From the NCBI GenBank assembly GCA_963281255.1, contig OY725505.1:1860001-1924000 (forward strand): a stretch of 64,000 nucleotides of DNA, written 5' to 3'. Below, piece by piece: positions 22,819 through 33,405 of this stretch. This DNA is from Aphrocallistes beatrix (lineage: Eukaryota > Porifera > Hexactinellida > Sceptrulophora > Aphrocallistidae). Each line of letters begins with the position of its first letter. Positions within the stretch are counted from its first letter, which is position 1. The notes beneath the pieces were generated by a model. That model saw only the letters and a list, made by a program, of their open reading frames with translations, ran no database searches and was not told where the DNA came from. The position numbers were made by a program, and so were the translations under genes.

Positions 22819-23408
22819 AGCTATCTGATTACGAGTATCTTCTAATTACGAAATAATCTGCAGTGTAGTATTTATAGCAGCATGAAAAGTGAAGCCAAAT
22901 ATGATGAAAACTTAACACTACACCAAAATACGATAAATCCGAAACCGACAACATTTATATCAAACAATATTATAATATTAAAAACGAACAAATACGAGTA
23001 CACACTTCTATAGAATTTAGGTGTGGAATAATAATTCATGTGTATTTGCAATTAAATATGTACTTGGAGTAAAATACAATTACAGAATTATAGAAAGAGA
23101 TTTATGAATGGAAAAATAAAATCTACTCCTCTCAAGTATGGGCTAAAAGTGTCCTAGAAAATTCTTTGGGCCGCATTCAGGCCCTTTCCATACGAACCCC
23201 GCGGGCCGCACTTTGCCCACATATGATCTAGAAGATAATGACTTGAAATTCTTTGTAATGATGAGACATTGTATGTACTTTTATACCTATTCCATCAATT
23301 TCCAAAAACTATATCATCATTATTGTGCAGCATTTTGCGATTTTCTTCTTTTGATTTTTATTATAACGCAGCTATTCCACATTTCGTTTCTATATTTATA
23401 CCAAAATT
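22819..23408. other. Intronic stretch with a small GC-rich patch
   Basis: AT-rich except for about 23150-23215, where GGGCCGCATTCAGGCCC and GCGGGCCGCACTTTGCCC occur. These look like the end of the hAT element (such ends often read GGCCGCA...), but no partner end was found. The 111-codon frame at 23213-23548 has no recognisable motif. Confidence 0.35.
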
Positions 23409-23454
23409 GCATAATTCTTAGACAAACACTATGGGGTTTGTCTAAGAATTATGC
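23409..23454. repeat. Perfect 19-bp hairpin
   Basis: GCATAATTCTTAGACAAAC (23409-23427) is followed by an 8-base loop and its exact inverse complement (23436-23454). Flanking bases do not extend the pairing. Function unknown. Confidence 0.7.
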
Positions 23455-24176
23455 TATGATCATGATGAAATCTGGATCCAAGGTTTTATACCAAAAAATA
23501 CCTATGTTTCTACAGTGTGATGATAGTATCATCATCACGATGTCATAATGGTTTTGAAAAATCATATCATAGACTTATCGGCATTTATAAAATTTTCTTT
23601 CTTTATCATTTTCTAAAATATTCGAGTGTTAATAGTCTCGCGATTAAGGGGAGATAAAAGTGAACTATTTTAAAGGAAACTGTATAGTTGTCTCTCCAAT
23701 TTTATACTAACAATATTCTGATCAAATCGTAATGAGTCTGCGAAAAATGTATATCCAAGTTTTTTTTATCATGAGAGTACTATTTTGAGAATGATAAGAA
23801 ATATGATGTAACATTATACTTGCGTCATCATCATTATATCATGATGAGTCTGTAAAAATCTAAAATCGAGGTACTGTGGCTAAATAATATAACCTTTCAC
23901 ATGTATATTCCGACAACAAATTGGAAGAACATTCCTAACCAGCCTGTGATTTGTTTACATCTAAATATTCACTTTATAGATGATTTCTATCAATTACTTT
24001 TTTATTGAAACAAGTACATATATTATCTGTATATTAAATGCTAACATTTGTTGTTTCAAAACTTGCAAGGACTCATTGATTTGAGTGCAAAGTTTCAGAC
24101 TTTCGTAGATTCCGCTTATTTTATATCGACGAAAATTATTTTTTATTTATCTAAATATGTAAAAATCTCTTTATAG

Positions 24177-24385
24177 GAATGATTGGGGCGAAGAATATCT
24201 ATCTGATCTTAGCAACACTTCTTTCAATATTGAATCTGAATCATATGCCAACAACCGATGTCAGCTAACATTGTCACAAAAAAAGAATTCTACCATGAAT
24301 CATCTTTCAAATTCTAGTGATAATTACAATACTCCACATGATGTGTGCAAGAGTGCTTGTACTATTTCATGCTCTACTCCTAGGG
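24177..24385 (+). CDS. Mondo/MLX-like gene, internal exon B
   Basis: Acceptor CTTTATAG, donor G|GTTTGT. Its first base completes the Arg codon begun at 2500-2501; the frame then reads NDWGEEYLSDLSNTSFNIES and remains open, Ser/Asn-rich, to CCT AGG G. The leftover G joins AA of the exon at 33406 to make Glu. Both junctions keep frame without a stop, which by chance would be unlikely across three separate exons. It has no domain I recognise; Mondo proteins have a long, poorly conserved central activation region at this place. Confidence 0.65.
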
Positions 24386-24544
24386 GTTTGTTTTCAATCT
24401 TTCTAAAAGTATTTTGTTCCCAAGCTTAAGCTTGGATATGCATTCCTGATAAAAAACAAACGATTTTATCCAAATTATCATTGCTTTGATTCTCGATTTT
24501 AAGGGAGCCACTTCCGCCCAAAAGGAATCTTGCATCCGATTACT

Positions 24545-25365
24545 ACTAAGGGGGTTCAAAAAGTTTACATCATTTGTAAATATTAACTAAACCAACATAT
24601 CTACTATCAATGTAATTACATAATGTGTTCAAAGTACTCTCCTTGATTATCGATGCAAAGTTTCAGACGTTCAATCCACTTCGAAAAAGTTTTTTTGTAC
24701 TCATCTCTCTCGATACTATGTAGGTAGTGGTAAACGGCGGTTCCCAGGTCGGATCTTGTTGAAAAATGTTTCCCTCCAAGGTGTTTTTTCATCTCTGGAA
24801 ATAGCCAGAAGTCGCATGGTGAAAGATCAGGTGAGTAGGGAGGATGTTCTAAAACTTCGAACCCGATTTCATCTATAGTTTGTCTGGTAAGCTTGGAGAC
24901 ATGGGGCCTGGCATTATCGTGGAGAAGCTTAATTCCACGAGCGCCAGTGCTTGGTCTTCTGGTTTTGTAAAAATCTTCAACCTCTCGTAGACATTTTGAT
25001 GAGTAAAAGTCACCATTCATCTTTCCGCCTTTAAGTACAGGTATTTGTGCTACTGGGCATATGCATCAAAGAATATACTGTATAGCACCTTTTCCTCTCT
25101 GAAATCGGGCCGAGGTTTTGTAAGGGGATCGAATTTTTTGGGAGCCATGCTTTGCTCCGCTCCTTTCGTTCAGGCTCTGAGAACTTTATCCATGTTTCGT
25201 CCCCTGTAACTATTTCATATAGTCTTCGTGTATCACAATCTTCATACTTTTTGATGAGCTTTTTTGCACACGACACTCTTTGTTTTTTTTGGTCTTTTGT
25301 CAGCAATTTTGGTATCCACCTGGCTGAAACCTTCCGCAAATTCAGAACGTCATGCAGAATGTGAT
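24545..25365 (-). pseudogene. mariner (DD34D) transposase, 5'-truncated and frameshifted
   Basis: On the minus strand 25031-25339 carries VTGDETWI, the first catalytic block, and 24616-25020 in another frame carries LLHDNARPH and YSPDLSPCDFWLF. I count 34 residues between the second and third Asp, as in classic mariners. The C-terminus is intact to the stop near 24616. The helix-turn-helix N-terminus is missing, the similarity ending abruptly at about 25365. The region near 24548 (AAGGGGGTTCAAAAAGTTTA) probably belongs to the terminal repeat; the other end is lost. Confidence 0.85.
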
Positions 25366-25455
25366 GCGATCATTCTAATATGCACAATTATAGAGACAGG
25401 CTTTATATATTGATTCACATGACTGATAATAATCACTTTGATCCTATTTTCCTAT

Positions 25456-26210
25456 TCACAATGATTTTTTCAGTCTCTGACGTTTCAATCTATAATAGTC
25501 CCTCTGCTCTTCATCAACCTGCTGTAATGGAAGTAAGTCTGCAGCCTTCAAGAGTTCGACCGAATCATCTTGCTCATCAACAGTTCGCCTTCTCTTCCGA
25601 CTTTTCTTTGATGGCTTACGAGTATATATTGTCGGGATTTCAACTTCTGGAGACTCTAAAATTGGAGTATCTTCAAATTCAACAGGACCTGCAGCTGATA
25701 CTGTTGATGCTATTGGAATTTCATTGTTCTCAGCTGGTGCTTTGAAAAAGATCAGCAGCACCTGTAATTCCGCTAAAAGCAAGGGTGTTTTGAAACATCT
25801 CTGTTACCCGATCTGCAGAGTCAGAAATACTTCTATCTGCTGATATAATTACATGTCCTCGTCTTCTACCTGTCCAGCAGTGTTTGTACCCCACACCAGT
25901 CTTTCTGGCTTCCTGTTTTTGTCAGCAGAATTCCTGAGCCTCTCAAAATCTCACCTGCTGATTCAATTTCATTAATGAGACTTCTCTGGTCCAATTTGCT
26001 TTGCGGGATTTGTCCATTTGGTCTGGTATTGTTAATGCAAGTACTCAGCAGCAATTTATATACACGGGAGGACGCCGACTTACCATAACCACTAATAACA
26101 CCAATTATTTTCTTAACACCAAATGACGCAGAAATTTTATCGTCGATAGAGTTCAATCTATTGTACTTCTCATATCCAGTGTTTATACTTTGTTTTAGAG
26201 AGGTTTTCAT
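25456..26210 (-). pseudogene. Decayed gene of unknown family with a basic C-terminus
   Basis: Three minus-strand pieces follow each other in different frames. 26210-25866 starts MKTSLKQSINTGYEKYNRLN. A middle piece around 25900-25740 contains RRGHVIISADRSISDSADRV. 25782-25456 has an acidic/proline part and then KPSKKSRKRRRTVDEQ, a likely nuclear-localisation signal, followed by a charged helix. The composition of all three is protein-like. The basic region and charged tail resemble SANT/MADF-type proteins that accompany Harbinger-type transposons, but I see no decisive motif. It sits between the truncated mariner and the palindrome array. Confidence 0.4.
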
Positions 26211-26660
26211 GTTACAATATATAAAGACACGTCGTTTATATGTTTTGTTTAATATAATACTATGAATCCATGAGGTATAACTTGTGCTCTTTGATAGCTC
26301 TTCCTTTGATATTGACTAGTGTAGAATAATTATAGATTACATGCATAAAACATTGAATTTTCATAATAGAATTCAAAGTTAAAACAAAGATTTCACCACA
26401 GATATGTAAGAGACTCACTAGCAGGCATTCCAGGCGGTACAACTACATAGATAGAAGCTATGTCTTACAGGAGTGGGTTAATCAATCTTCTTTGCTCCTA
26501 ATATTGACATTAATTGCCCCAATTTTGAACAAAAAGAAGAAATATAGTTTATTTTCACTAGATCAATAATAAATGACCACTTACCATTACAAATATTATA
26601 GTTCAGTTTTGTATTTGATTAGTATAATGCTATATTCTAATCATATTAACCCTAACGTTA
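26211..26660. other. AT-rich stretch, nothing recognised
   Basis: No supported feature between the decayed gene and the palindrome array. Confidence 0.4.
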
Positions 26661-26670
26661 TTTCTAAGTT

Positions 26671-26815
26671 CTATCTTAAGATCGATCTTAAGATCGATCT
26701 TAATTCTTAGTGAATAGCTTAAGTTCGATCTTAAGATCGATCTTAACTAAGATCGATCTTAAGACTTAAGATCGATCTTAAGACTTAAGATCGATCTTAG
26801 TGCTTAAGATCTTAG
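26671..26815. repeat. Array of the 12-bp palindrome AAGATCGATCTT
   Basis: About seven copies of AAGATCGATCTT, often extended to TTAAGATCGATCTTAA, lie within 145 bp with variable spacers such as AGACTTA and AGTGAATAGCTTAAGTTC. Each copy is itself a perfect palindrome, so the array can pair within and between units. Confidence 0.85.
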
Positions 26816-28157
26816 TGAATACGGCTGCAGATCTTACATGATTCAGAAATGTCTCCAAATAAGATTTCATTTTTAACGACTTTGTAGAACTGCGTAGTTG
26901 TTAGCAGATGAGTGAGTATCTGTTGAAGAAAGACAATCCTCTCTATGGTGTAGCTACAATATTGATAATAGAACTCGCCCATTCCTGCTTTGTAATGGAT
27001 TTTTGTAGTATACATGATCAATAATTTGAGTGGCCATGTTTCGCAACTTTTTGAAAGCCATTTACTTGCTACTTAATTTTTCCAGCATTTTAGTTTTAGT
27101 TTTACTTACTACTTTAATTTACTTGCCTCTTATTTTTGACCGGCTTCCGTTTGGGGTTTGGTTTACCAATTATTGAGCGTATTATTTTGAGACCCAAAAC
27201 GGATAGTATATCGAACGATTTCTCAAAATATTTGAGTAAATTCATTAATTCAGAATCAGATTTTCTTGATGATGACTAGTATGTCCAGTTCCTTAAAGCA
27301 TCAATTAAATTCCCCCTCTACTTATGTTTCTCCGCCTTCCAGAAAATTTACAAACAGCCTTTTTTCCTCGGAAAAGAAAGTAGCAAGTTTTATATTATAG
27401 TATGCAAATCGCTAGAAGCAAATTTCCAAAACAAGCAGGCTTAGCTAATATTAGCCCAATCAACTTTCGATTTGACCTTGAAATTGCAATAGAATATTTT
27501 CAGTGTTTTCAATCCACTAATAACTCTAAAATCTCAAACTAAATACCCCCCACAGACGGGATGGAAGTGTGCTTCCATTTTGCATTTTGATGACGTCATC
27601 GTCACCTTAGGGTGATGGTGTATCATAATATTGTAGAATGTTTAAAGTTGAACATTTCATTTGTCATATGTTTACTTCTATCTATTTTCTAACTCGAGTT
27701 ATCGAACTTTGAATATTTAATGTGATGATGACGAGATAAAAATTTTGGATCCGTCATTGTCACCTTGGATATCGGCCCGATCAATTGGAAACTTTGATAC
27801 TATCTAGGGGACTCCATTGCTACCTTCCATATCAATATCAAGTTTCTACTATTTATACTTTGGCTAATATAGGAGAAATGGTAAAAGTGACAAAATGCTA
27901 TGTCATCATGCTGATTCAGCATAAATCAAAAATCGTACACCGAGGTGCACATTTGCATATCACTTTGCATCTCCTGTAAAAATTTCAAGACGATATCTCT
28001 TAAACTCCGGTCAGGACACGAATTTCGGACGGCAGGAACATCCTCATTTTAATACTGTGCATCCTATACTATTAGTATAGTAGCTATGCTACTATACTAA
28101 CACTATAGGAAGCACACTAAAAATGTACTACAATCTAATGGACCCTTCCAAAATATG
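26816..28157. other. Intronic stretch without a supported gene
   Basis: The minus-strand frame at 26812-27021 (69 codons) looks somewhat protein-like (IHYKAGMGEFYYQYC) but has no known motif. The rest is AT-rich; a near-perfect inverted repeat of ATACTA/TAGTAT motifs lies at about 28068-28105. Confidence 0.35.
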
Positions 28158-28159
28158 GT

Positions 28160-28250
28160 CAACATGCCGTTGTCCTAGACAAAATAAGATCGACAAGTCG
28201 TTGTCCTAGACAAAATAAGATCGACAAGTCGTTGTCCTAGACAAAATATG
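28160..28250 (+). repeat. Tandem repeat, three units of 31 bp
   Basis: TGTCCTAGACAAAATA recurs at 28171, 28202 and 28233, with GATCGACAAGTCGT between. Period 31. Confidence 0.85.
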
Positions 28251-28397
28251 GTAAATCCGGGAATTTTCAGCATTTTCGAACATTTGAAAGTAGATATTGA
28301 AATTACCAAGATATTTCTACGTAGTAATTCTTAGCAATATTGAGTCATATTTTGGAATGATAATGTAGAAATGTTACAGTTTGGCATTTTCAAATTT

Positions 28398-28475
28398 GCA
28401 AGTGCGCTTCTCTTATTTGCGCTTCGCAGCTGGCCGCAGCTGCGCTTAGGGCGCCTGGGGTCACATTGATTAATA
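28398..28475 (-). repeat. Family B repeat, GC-rich tail only
   Basis: CAAGTGCGCTTCTCTTATTT to CGCCTGGGGTCACATTGATT, decayed in the middle of the hairpin. Confidence 0.65.
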
Positions 28476-28554
28476 AAAATAATTTGATTGGGAAGCTCCG
28501 AAATTGAGAGTGTATAAATATTAAATTTCCGCATGATTATTTTTCAAAACTTAT

Positions 28555-28790
28555 CCATTTTAGGTGATAGAAGGCTGAAATTTTAATGGAATGTGTATAT
28601 TAATATATCTCACATATGATACAACTATCATCAAAAAATGATGACTCATCACTTGGTTATGACGTCATCATTACGGGTCACATTTTTAAAATTGACAAAT
28701 TTGTTGATTTGAGGCGCCCAAAGGGTGCCTCCGATGTACACAAAGTGTCCGCCAGCTCCGCAGCGCAAGCAAGTGAAGCGCGCTTGTATA
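28555..28790 (+). repeat. Family B repeat, body and tail
   Basis: Carries AATGATGACTCATCACTTGG (AP-1-like TGACTCA) and, 15 bases on, TTATGACGTCATCATTA (CRE palindrome TGACGTCA), then a full tail ending GCGCGCTTG before a TATATG run. Confidence 0.8.
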
Positions 28791-29083
28791 TGTATATACA
28801 CACATTAATCGATAATAAGGATATATATGTATATATAAGATATATTTAGGAATAAAATAGCAATAGTCGTTTAATGGTTGCAAAGCACAACAGAATTGGT
28901 AGCTTTCGGATATATGCCCTTATCAATACTGAAAGTTATGGGAAGCTAATAATAGTATTTGGGTGGTCTACTAATATAGATGCGTTTTTTACGAAGTAAA
29001 CAAAGCTAAGGGTTATCATCCTCTTGAGTTAATGGGTATGGTAATAGTTTTGATTGGGGTGATCTAAAAATAGACTATACATC
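28791..29083. other. AT-rich spacer
   Basis: Nothing recognised. Confidence 0.4.
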
Positions 29084-29240
29084 TGCAACGAATTGATTAC
29101 AGAAAATGCCAGGCACAGGTAGCTGATTTTGGCATGTGGGAGTCTTTTGCTATGACTCCACTAAGTTCTGACCTCAGACGAAAATGTCGAATAATCTTAG
29201 AATTGTGACTTCATTGTCACCATTTTATGATTAGAAATTT
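29084..29240 (+). repeat. Family B repeat, head half
   Basis: CTGCAACGAATTGATTACAG to the GTCACCATTTT block. It faces the next copy tail-inward, as if two copies recombined. Confidence 0.75.
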
Positions 29241-29261
29241 ATATTTTGTTTTATTTACTAC

Positions 29262-29541
29262 AAGCGCGCTTCGCTTGCTTGCGCTGCGCGGCTAGAGGAC
29301 ACTATGTGTCCGCCGGAGACTCCCTTCGGTCGCCTGGGGTCTCATTAGTTAATTGTTATGCAGTTATGCTCGAATAACTGTATTGCTTAACTTTAAAAAA
29401 TGTGACAATGACGTCATAATTCATGATGAGTCTACATTTTGCTCTGAACTCAGAACCTACTGGAGCCATAGCCAAAAGACTCCCACATGCCAAAAATCAG
29501 CTTTCTACACCTGGCAGTTTCTTCAATCAATTCGTTACAAA
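29262..29541 (-). repeat. Family B repeat, tail joined to head
   Basis: Begins with an intact tail at CAAGCGCGCTTCGCTTGCTT, lacks the middle, and ends at CAATCAATTCGTTACA, directly beside the mariner insertion. Confidence 0.8.
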
Positions 29542-29543
29542 TA

Positions 29544-30874
29544 CTACGGGCGTTCAATAAATAATCGTTATCATAGTATACTTTCCCCAAAACTAGTAAT
29601 ATAATTAATATCATTGCTGCAATTTCTCGAAATACTCTCCTTGATGCTGTATAACTAGTTTTAACCTTTTAATCCAATCAAAAAAACTTTTTTGAAGTCT
29701 TCTTGCGGTATACCTTTCATATACTGAAAAATCGCCGATCCGAGGTGAGCCCTACTTTCGAATTCCCTTCCTGACAGATGTTTCTTCAGCTTAGGGAAGA
29801 GTCAAAAGTCGCATGGAGCTAGTTCTTGTGAGTAGGGAGGATGATATAACTCTACAACTCTCAGACTTTCTTACTTTTCCCTTACCAGCTTGGTTTTGTG
29901 GGATCGGGCATTATCATTCAATAATCTCAATCCTCGAGTCCCAGTCCTTGGCCGCCGATTATGGTAGAATTTCTCAACCTCACATAGGCACTCACTCATG
30001 TAAATAGATCCAGTAATAGTGGTATTATTGGGGACACAAATCTGGCACACTGGACCAGAAGAAAAAAAAATACAGTACATAACCTTGGGGTTCCGGAAGT
30101 CATGTCGAGGGATCATTGGTGAGTCCTGGCCTTTAGCTACCCATACTTTGTTAGCTTCCTTTAAAAAGGGTTCGCAATAACATACCCAAGTCTCATCACC
30201 AGTCACGATATCGAATAGACTCCTGGAGTCGGTTCTATCGAAGTCAGAAAGCAAATTTTGGGCATATTGAACCCTCTTAGTTTTCTCGGCCTGTGTTAGT
30301 GCATGCGGGACCCACCGAGCGCAGATTTTCCTAAATTGCAAAGTTTCATGCACAATGGTATGAGCGGTTCCCGTTGAGACCCCAACTGCATTAGCTATCT
30401 CCACCAATGAAATATGAGGGTCTTCTTCAAGTAACTCGGAAACCTCGAGGACAAATTTGTCACTGGCGCCGGATATCGGCCGCCCTGCTCTGGGCTTATC
30501 TTCTATTGACTCTCTTCCCTCACGAAAACGTCGGGTCCAGTCAACTATCTTGGAATATGTAAGAGTTCTATCATTATAAACCTCCGTCAAATCCTTGTGG
30601 ATGTCGGTTGAAGAAACTTAGAGCAGTGTACGAATCTTTACATAGGCTCGCTGCTCAATTTTTTCTGCACTCTCTGAAGCCATAATAAATGCCAGTATGT
30701 AAAATGCAAAGTTATGAATAGCCACAGTATAAAAACCAAAGCTCAGAATTGAAAAAGTAAAGTATCATTTGAAAGAGCATCGGTAGAGTTACATTAGATA
30801 TGCTAACCCAATTCTGAATCAAATGGAACAACCAAGATATATCGCGATAACGACAACTTATTGAACGCCCGTAG
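29544..30874 (-). mobile_element. mariner transposon, 1331 bp, both ends present
   Basis: Ends CTACGGGCGTTCAATAA and TTATTGAACGCCCGTAG are perfect inverse complements, with TA directly outside each. It inserted at the outer edge of a family B copy and is followed within six bases by a pogo-like MITE. Confidence 0.92.
29611..30683 (-). pseudogene. mariner (DD34D-type) transposase with stops and a frameshift
   Basis: The reading starts at an ATG at 30681-30683 (MASESAEKIEQRAYVKI), meets a stop, and continues in the long frame 30590-29871. That frame has the helix-turn-helix region with the GRP linker (RAGRPISG), the WVPHxLT motif (RWVPHALT) and VTGDETWV with the first Asp. LLNDNARSH carries the second Asp. 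The frame shifts at about 29871. The last catalytic block reads YSQELAPCDF where mariners normally have YSPDLAPCDFW, followed by a stop in place of Trp. The rest runs to a TGA at 29611-29613. Full length for the family, but several lesions make it inactive. Confidence 0.9.
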
Positions 30875-30880
30875 TATATA

Positions 30881-31381
30881 CAGTCGACTCTCGTTAATAC
30901 GAACACGGATAAGGAGTACAATCGGATAAGAAGTACAAGTTTTGATTCCCCAACCTAATCTATGGCAAAATATATACAAACGAACTCCGGTTAACACGAA
31001 CACGGATAAGACGAAATATCGGATAATAAGTACGATTTGTGAGTCCCCTTCAGTGCGTTTTCAATACTAAATACATCGGTTAATACGAACACTGATAATA
31101 CGAACAGGTGTGAGCACTTTGAATATGGTACGTAGTATGTACGTAGATAGATACTAGACAGATATTTCTCAATGAAAATACAGTCGAATCTCGTTAATAC
31201 AGCATGGATAATGAGTTCTCTATTTGACAAGTACAATTTCATACTCTCACGTAGTTATCACTATGTATATTAAGTATTTTGGACAAATGTGGCTATGTAC
31301 GTACTTCGGTTAATACGTACTCCGGATAAGGAGTACAAATCTCCACGGTCCCTTTGTGTACGTGTTAACGAGAGTCGACTG
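30881..31381. mobile_element. pogo-like MITE, ATACGAACACGGATAAG family
   Basis: 501 bp, TA-flanked, ends CAGTCGACTCTCGTTAATAC and its inverse complement. The motif TTAATACGAACACGGATAA recurs about five times inside, and a second end-like sequence (CAGTCGAATCTCGTTAATAC) is at about 31181, so it may be two copies fused. Confidence 0.85.
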
Positions 31382-31383
31382 TA

Positions 31384-31567
31384 CACTGCCTGAACAAAAG
31401 TATTGGTCCACCCCATAATTCCCCATACAAATAGTTATAATACTGATTTATTTAGCGAGTCAAGGTATTTAATTGGTGAGAGATGCATTTGATTTGACTT
31501 TAAATTCGAATTCTCCACATTCAATTTACCCACTTTATAAGTTTTCAACTTAATTACTCTTCTTCAA
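31384..31567 (+). mobile_element. Half copy of the CACTGCCTGAACAAAAG MITE
   Basis: Starts CACTGCCTGAACAAAAGTAT directly after the TA that closes the preceding MITE. Corresponds to the left part of the element at 42657-43235 but contains the uninterrupted sequence GTATTTAATTGGTGAG where that copy has the 105-bp insertion. Confidence 0.85.
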
Positions 31568-31705
31568 GAAAAATGTGACATAATTCCATGATGAGTCGAC
31601 ATTTTCGTCTGAGCTCAGAACTTACTGGAGCCATAGCCAAAAGACTCCCACATGCCAAAAATCAGCTTTCTTCGCCTGGTAGTTTCTTCAATCAATTCGT
31701 AACAG
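31568..31705 (-). repeat. Family B repeat, head part
   Basis: GTGACATAATTCCATGATGA to CAATCAATTCGTAACAGATA, followed by TATATATA and the next MITE. Confidence 0.75.
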
Positions 31706-31714
31706 ATATATATA

Positions 31715-31902
31715 CAGTCGACTCCGCTTAATAGGGTCACATCGGTCAGAGGACATTTTCACTCGATTAATCGGAGAACCCTATTAACCGAAAATATTTT
31801 GTAATAGCTTCTATCTGTGATAGCTATTCCGGTCCTGCCAAAAGTGGCCCGATTAAGCAGTTGACCCGATCAAACAGTGACCCTATTAAGCGGAGTCGAC
31901 TG
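31715..31902. mobile_element. pogo-like MITE, CCGCTTAATAGGGTCA family
   Basis: 188 bp, TA-flanked, ends CAGTCGACTCCGCTTAATAG and its inverse complement. The terminal motif CCTATTAA(G/C)CGG is repeated internally. Confidence 0.88.
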
Positions 31903-31904
31903 TA

Positions 31905-32020
31905 TATATATATACAAACATTAATCGAGTTTTAATAGTAAGGATATATATATATATATAATAAATAAATATACATTCATCGAGTTTTAATAGTAAGGAT
32001 AACTCAGCCATAGTGATGAA
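31905..32020. repeat. Two family B outer-edge motifs with (TA)n
   Basis: ACATTAATCGAGTTTTAATA plus GTAAGGAT occurs twice, separated by a TA run. The same motif, or its inverse, stands outside the (TA)n at several family B heads (for example 1620-1650), so it seems to be the true outer end of that family. Confidence 0.6.
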
Positions 32021-32106
32021 AAGCTGAAATTTTGATATTGTTATCTTTCACTTCTCTTAACATAAATGTTCTCTAAATCCTAACTCAAATATTGTAGTGA
32101 TACTTA

Positions 32107-32878
32107 CAGGGTGGCTCATAAGTTCTGATACAAGCTTCTTTAGGTATAAAATTTCTTATACTCAAACAATCTTAGTTATTATGGTCTTTAGAGATTGTAA
32201 TTAGAATATTCTCAATGGTTTTAAAAGATTTTTCGAGTGTAAGACCTGGAACTGTGTTTTCTATGGTGAGTTTTATGGGGGGCAAATGTGCCCTGGCACG
32301 CAGCAAAAATCGAGAATCAAGATCACAGCTTCTGTAAAAAATGTCTTCATAATCGATGTTCTATGACGATTTAACATCAGATACCTTTCATTCACCATGG
32401 AAATATTTCATAAATTCATTGAATTCATTATCAGAAACGAGAGAAAGTTATTATTTCACGTGTTCAAATTAGGTATATTTTGCAAAATCACCTAAAATGG
32501 CACTTTTTTTCACATCACCAAAAATCTGATCCAAATTGCTCTCAATATGTACTGATATAAACATCTTAATATTCTACAAATTTAGAGTGTTCGATGGAAA
32601 TGTGAGAGCCAATTTTTCCTAGAATTTGAAGACTCTAGAAAGATCATTCGAAAAGCAGTGAGCCCTGATACTCGATTTTCTCTGCGTGCTAGGACACATT
32701 TTTTCCCCATAAAAATCACCACACAAAACACAGTTCAAGGTCTTAGACTCGAAAAGTCTTTTAAAGTCATTGAGAATAATCGATTTACAATCTCTAAAGA
32801 CCATAATGACTATGATTGTTTAAGTATGAGAAATTTTTTACGGAATGAAGCTTGTCACAGAACTTATGAGCCACCCTG
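32107..32878. mobile_element. Fold-back element with DD37D-type ends
   Basis: 772 bp, TA-flanked. Ends CAGGGTGGCTCATAAGTTCT and its inverse complement match the DD37D transposon at 15588-16887. The two halves are imperfect inverse complements almost to the centre (for example TTATACTCAAACAATCTTAG at left against TGATTGTTTAAGTATGAGAA at right). It has no open frame. Confidence 0.88.
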
Positions 32879-32954
32879 TAATCTATTATGATTTTTCTGT
32901 TACTATCTCATACTCCTTCAACTTTCAATTAAATAAACGTCTGTGATACTATGT

Positions 32955-33124
32955 AACCTGTTTTGCCCCATTAATACGAGAAATTGATGTTAAGAGCTTG
33001 GAAAGTACTTGCACTTATGTACATTATAGTTTACTTCTAATTGTATTTGTTCTTGTACTTGAAAATCTAAAGAGTATTTGTATTGTACTTAAGTGCTTTC
33101 AAAAGTACTTGAACCCAACCCTGT
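32955..33124. mobile_element. Fragment of a hAT-like non-autonomous element
   Basis: Ends AAAAGTACTTGAACCCAACC CTG, the inverse of the CAGGGTTGGGTTCAAGTACTT terminus often seen in hAT MITEs. It contains several AGTACTTG and TTGTACTT motifs. The other end is not clear. Confidence 0.45.
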
Positions 33125-33405
33125 TATAGAGGCGTTTTGATTAGTAATATCAATTAATATAGTATGTTTGAACTACGACAATTGTGTTGGTTCTTCTAAA
33201 GACTTCGTGAATTACTGCAATTTAAATTCAGTAGATTATCCGTCAACCAACCTGTAAATTATTTAGACTCGTGACGACTTAACAACATCATTAATAATAT
33301 TGATCAATGAACTATGTAATAATTTCTGAAATATTTTCTGGCCCCAGATTGATAATTTCTTTCCAAATGAATAATGTTATGTGTTTTTACAATTTTAATT
33401 TTTAG

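Noticed and set aside
23409..23454. Hairpin as a microRNA precursor
   Set aside because: The stem is only 19 bp with an 8-base loop and no extension; precursors normally need a longer imperfect stem. Listed as a hairpin only.
28160..28250. Three 31-bp repeats as a CRISPR-like array
   Set aside because: The units are contiguous tandem repeats without unique spacers, and the setting is eukaryotic.
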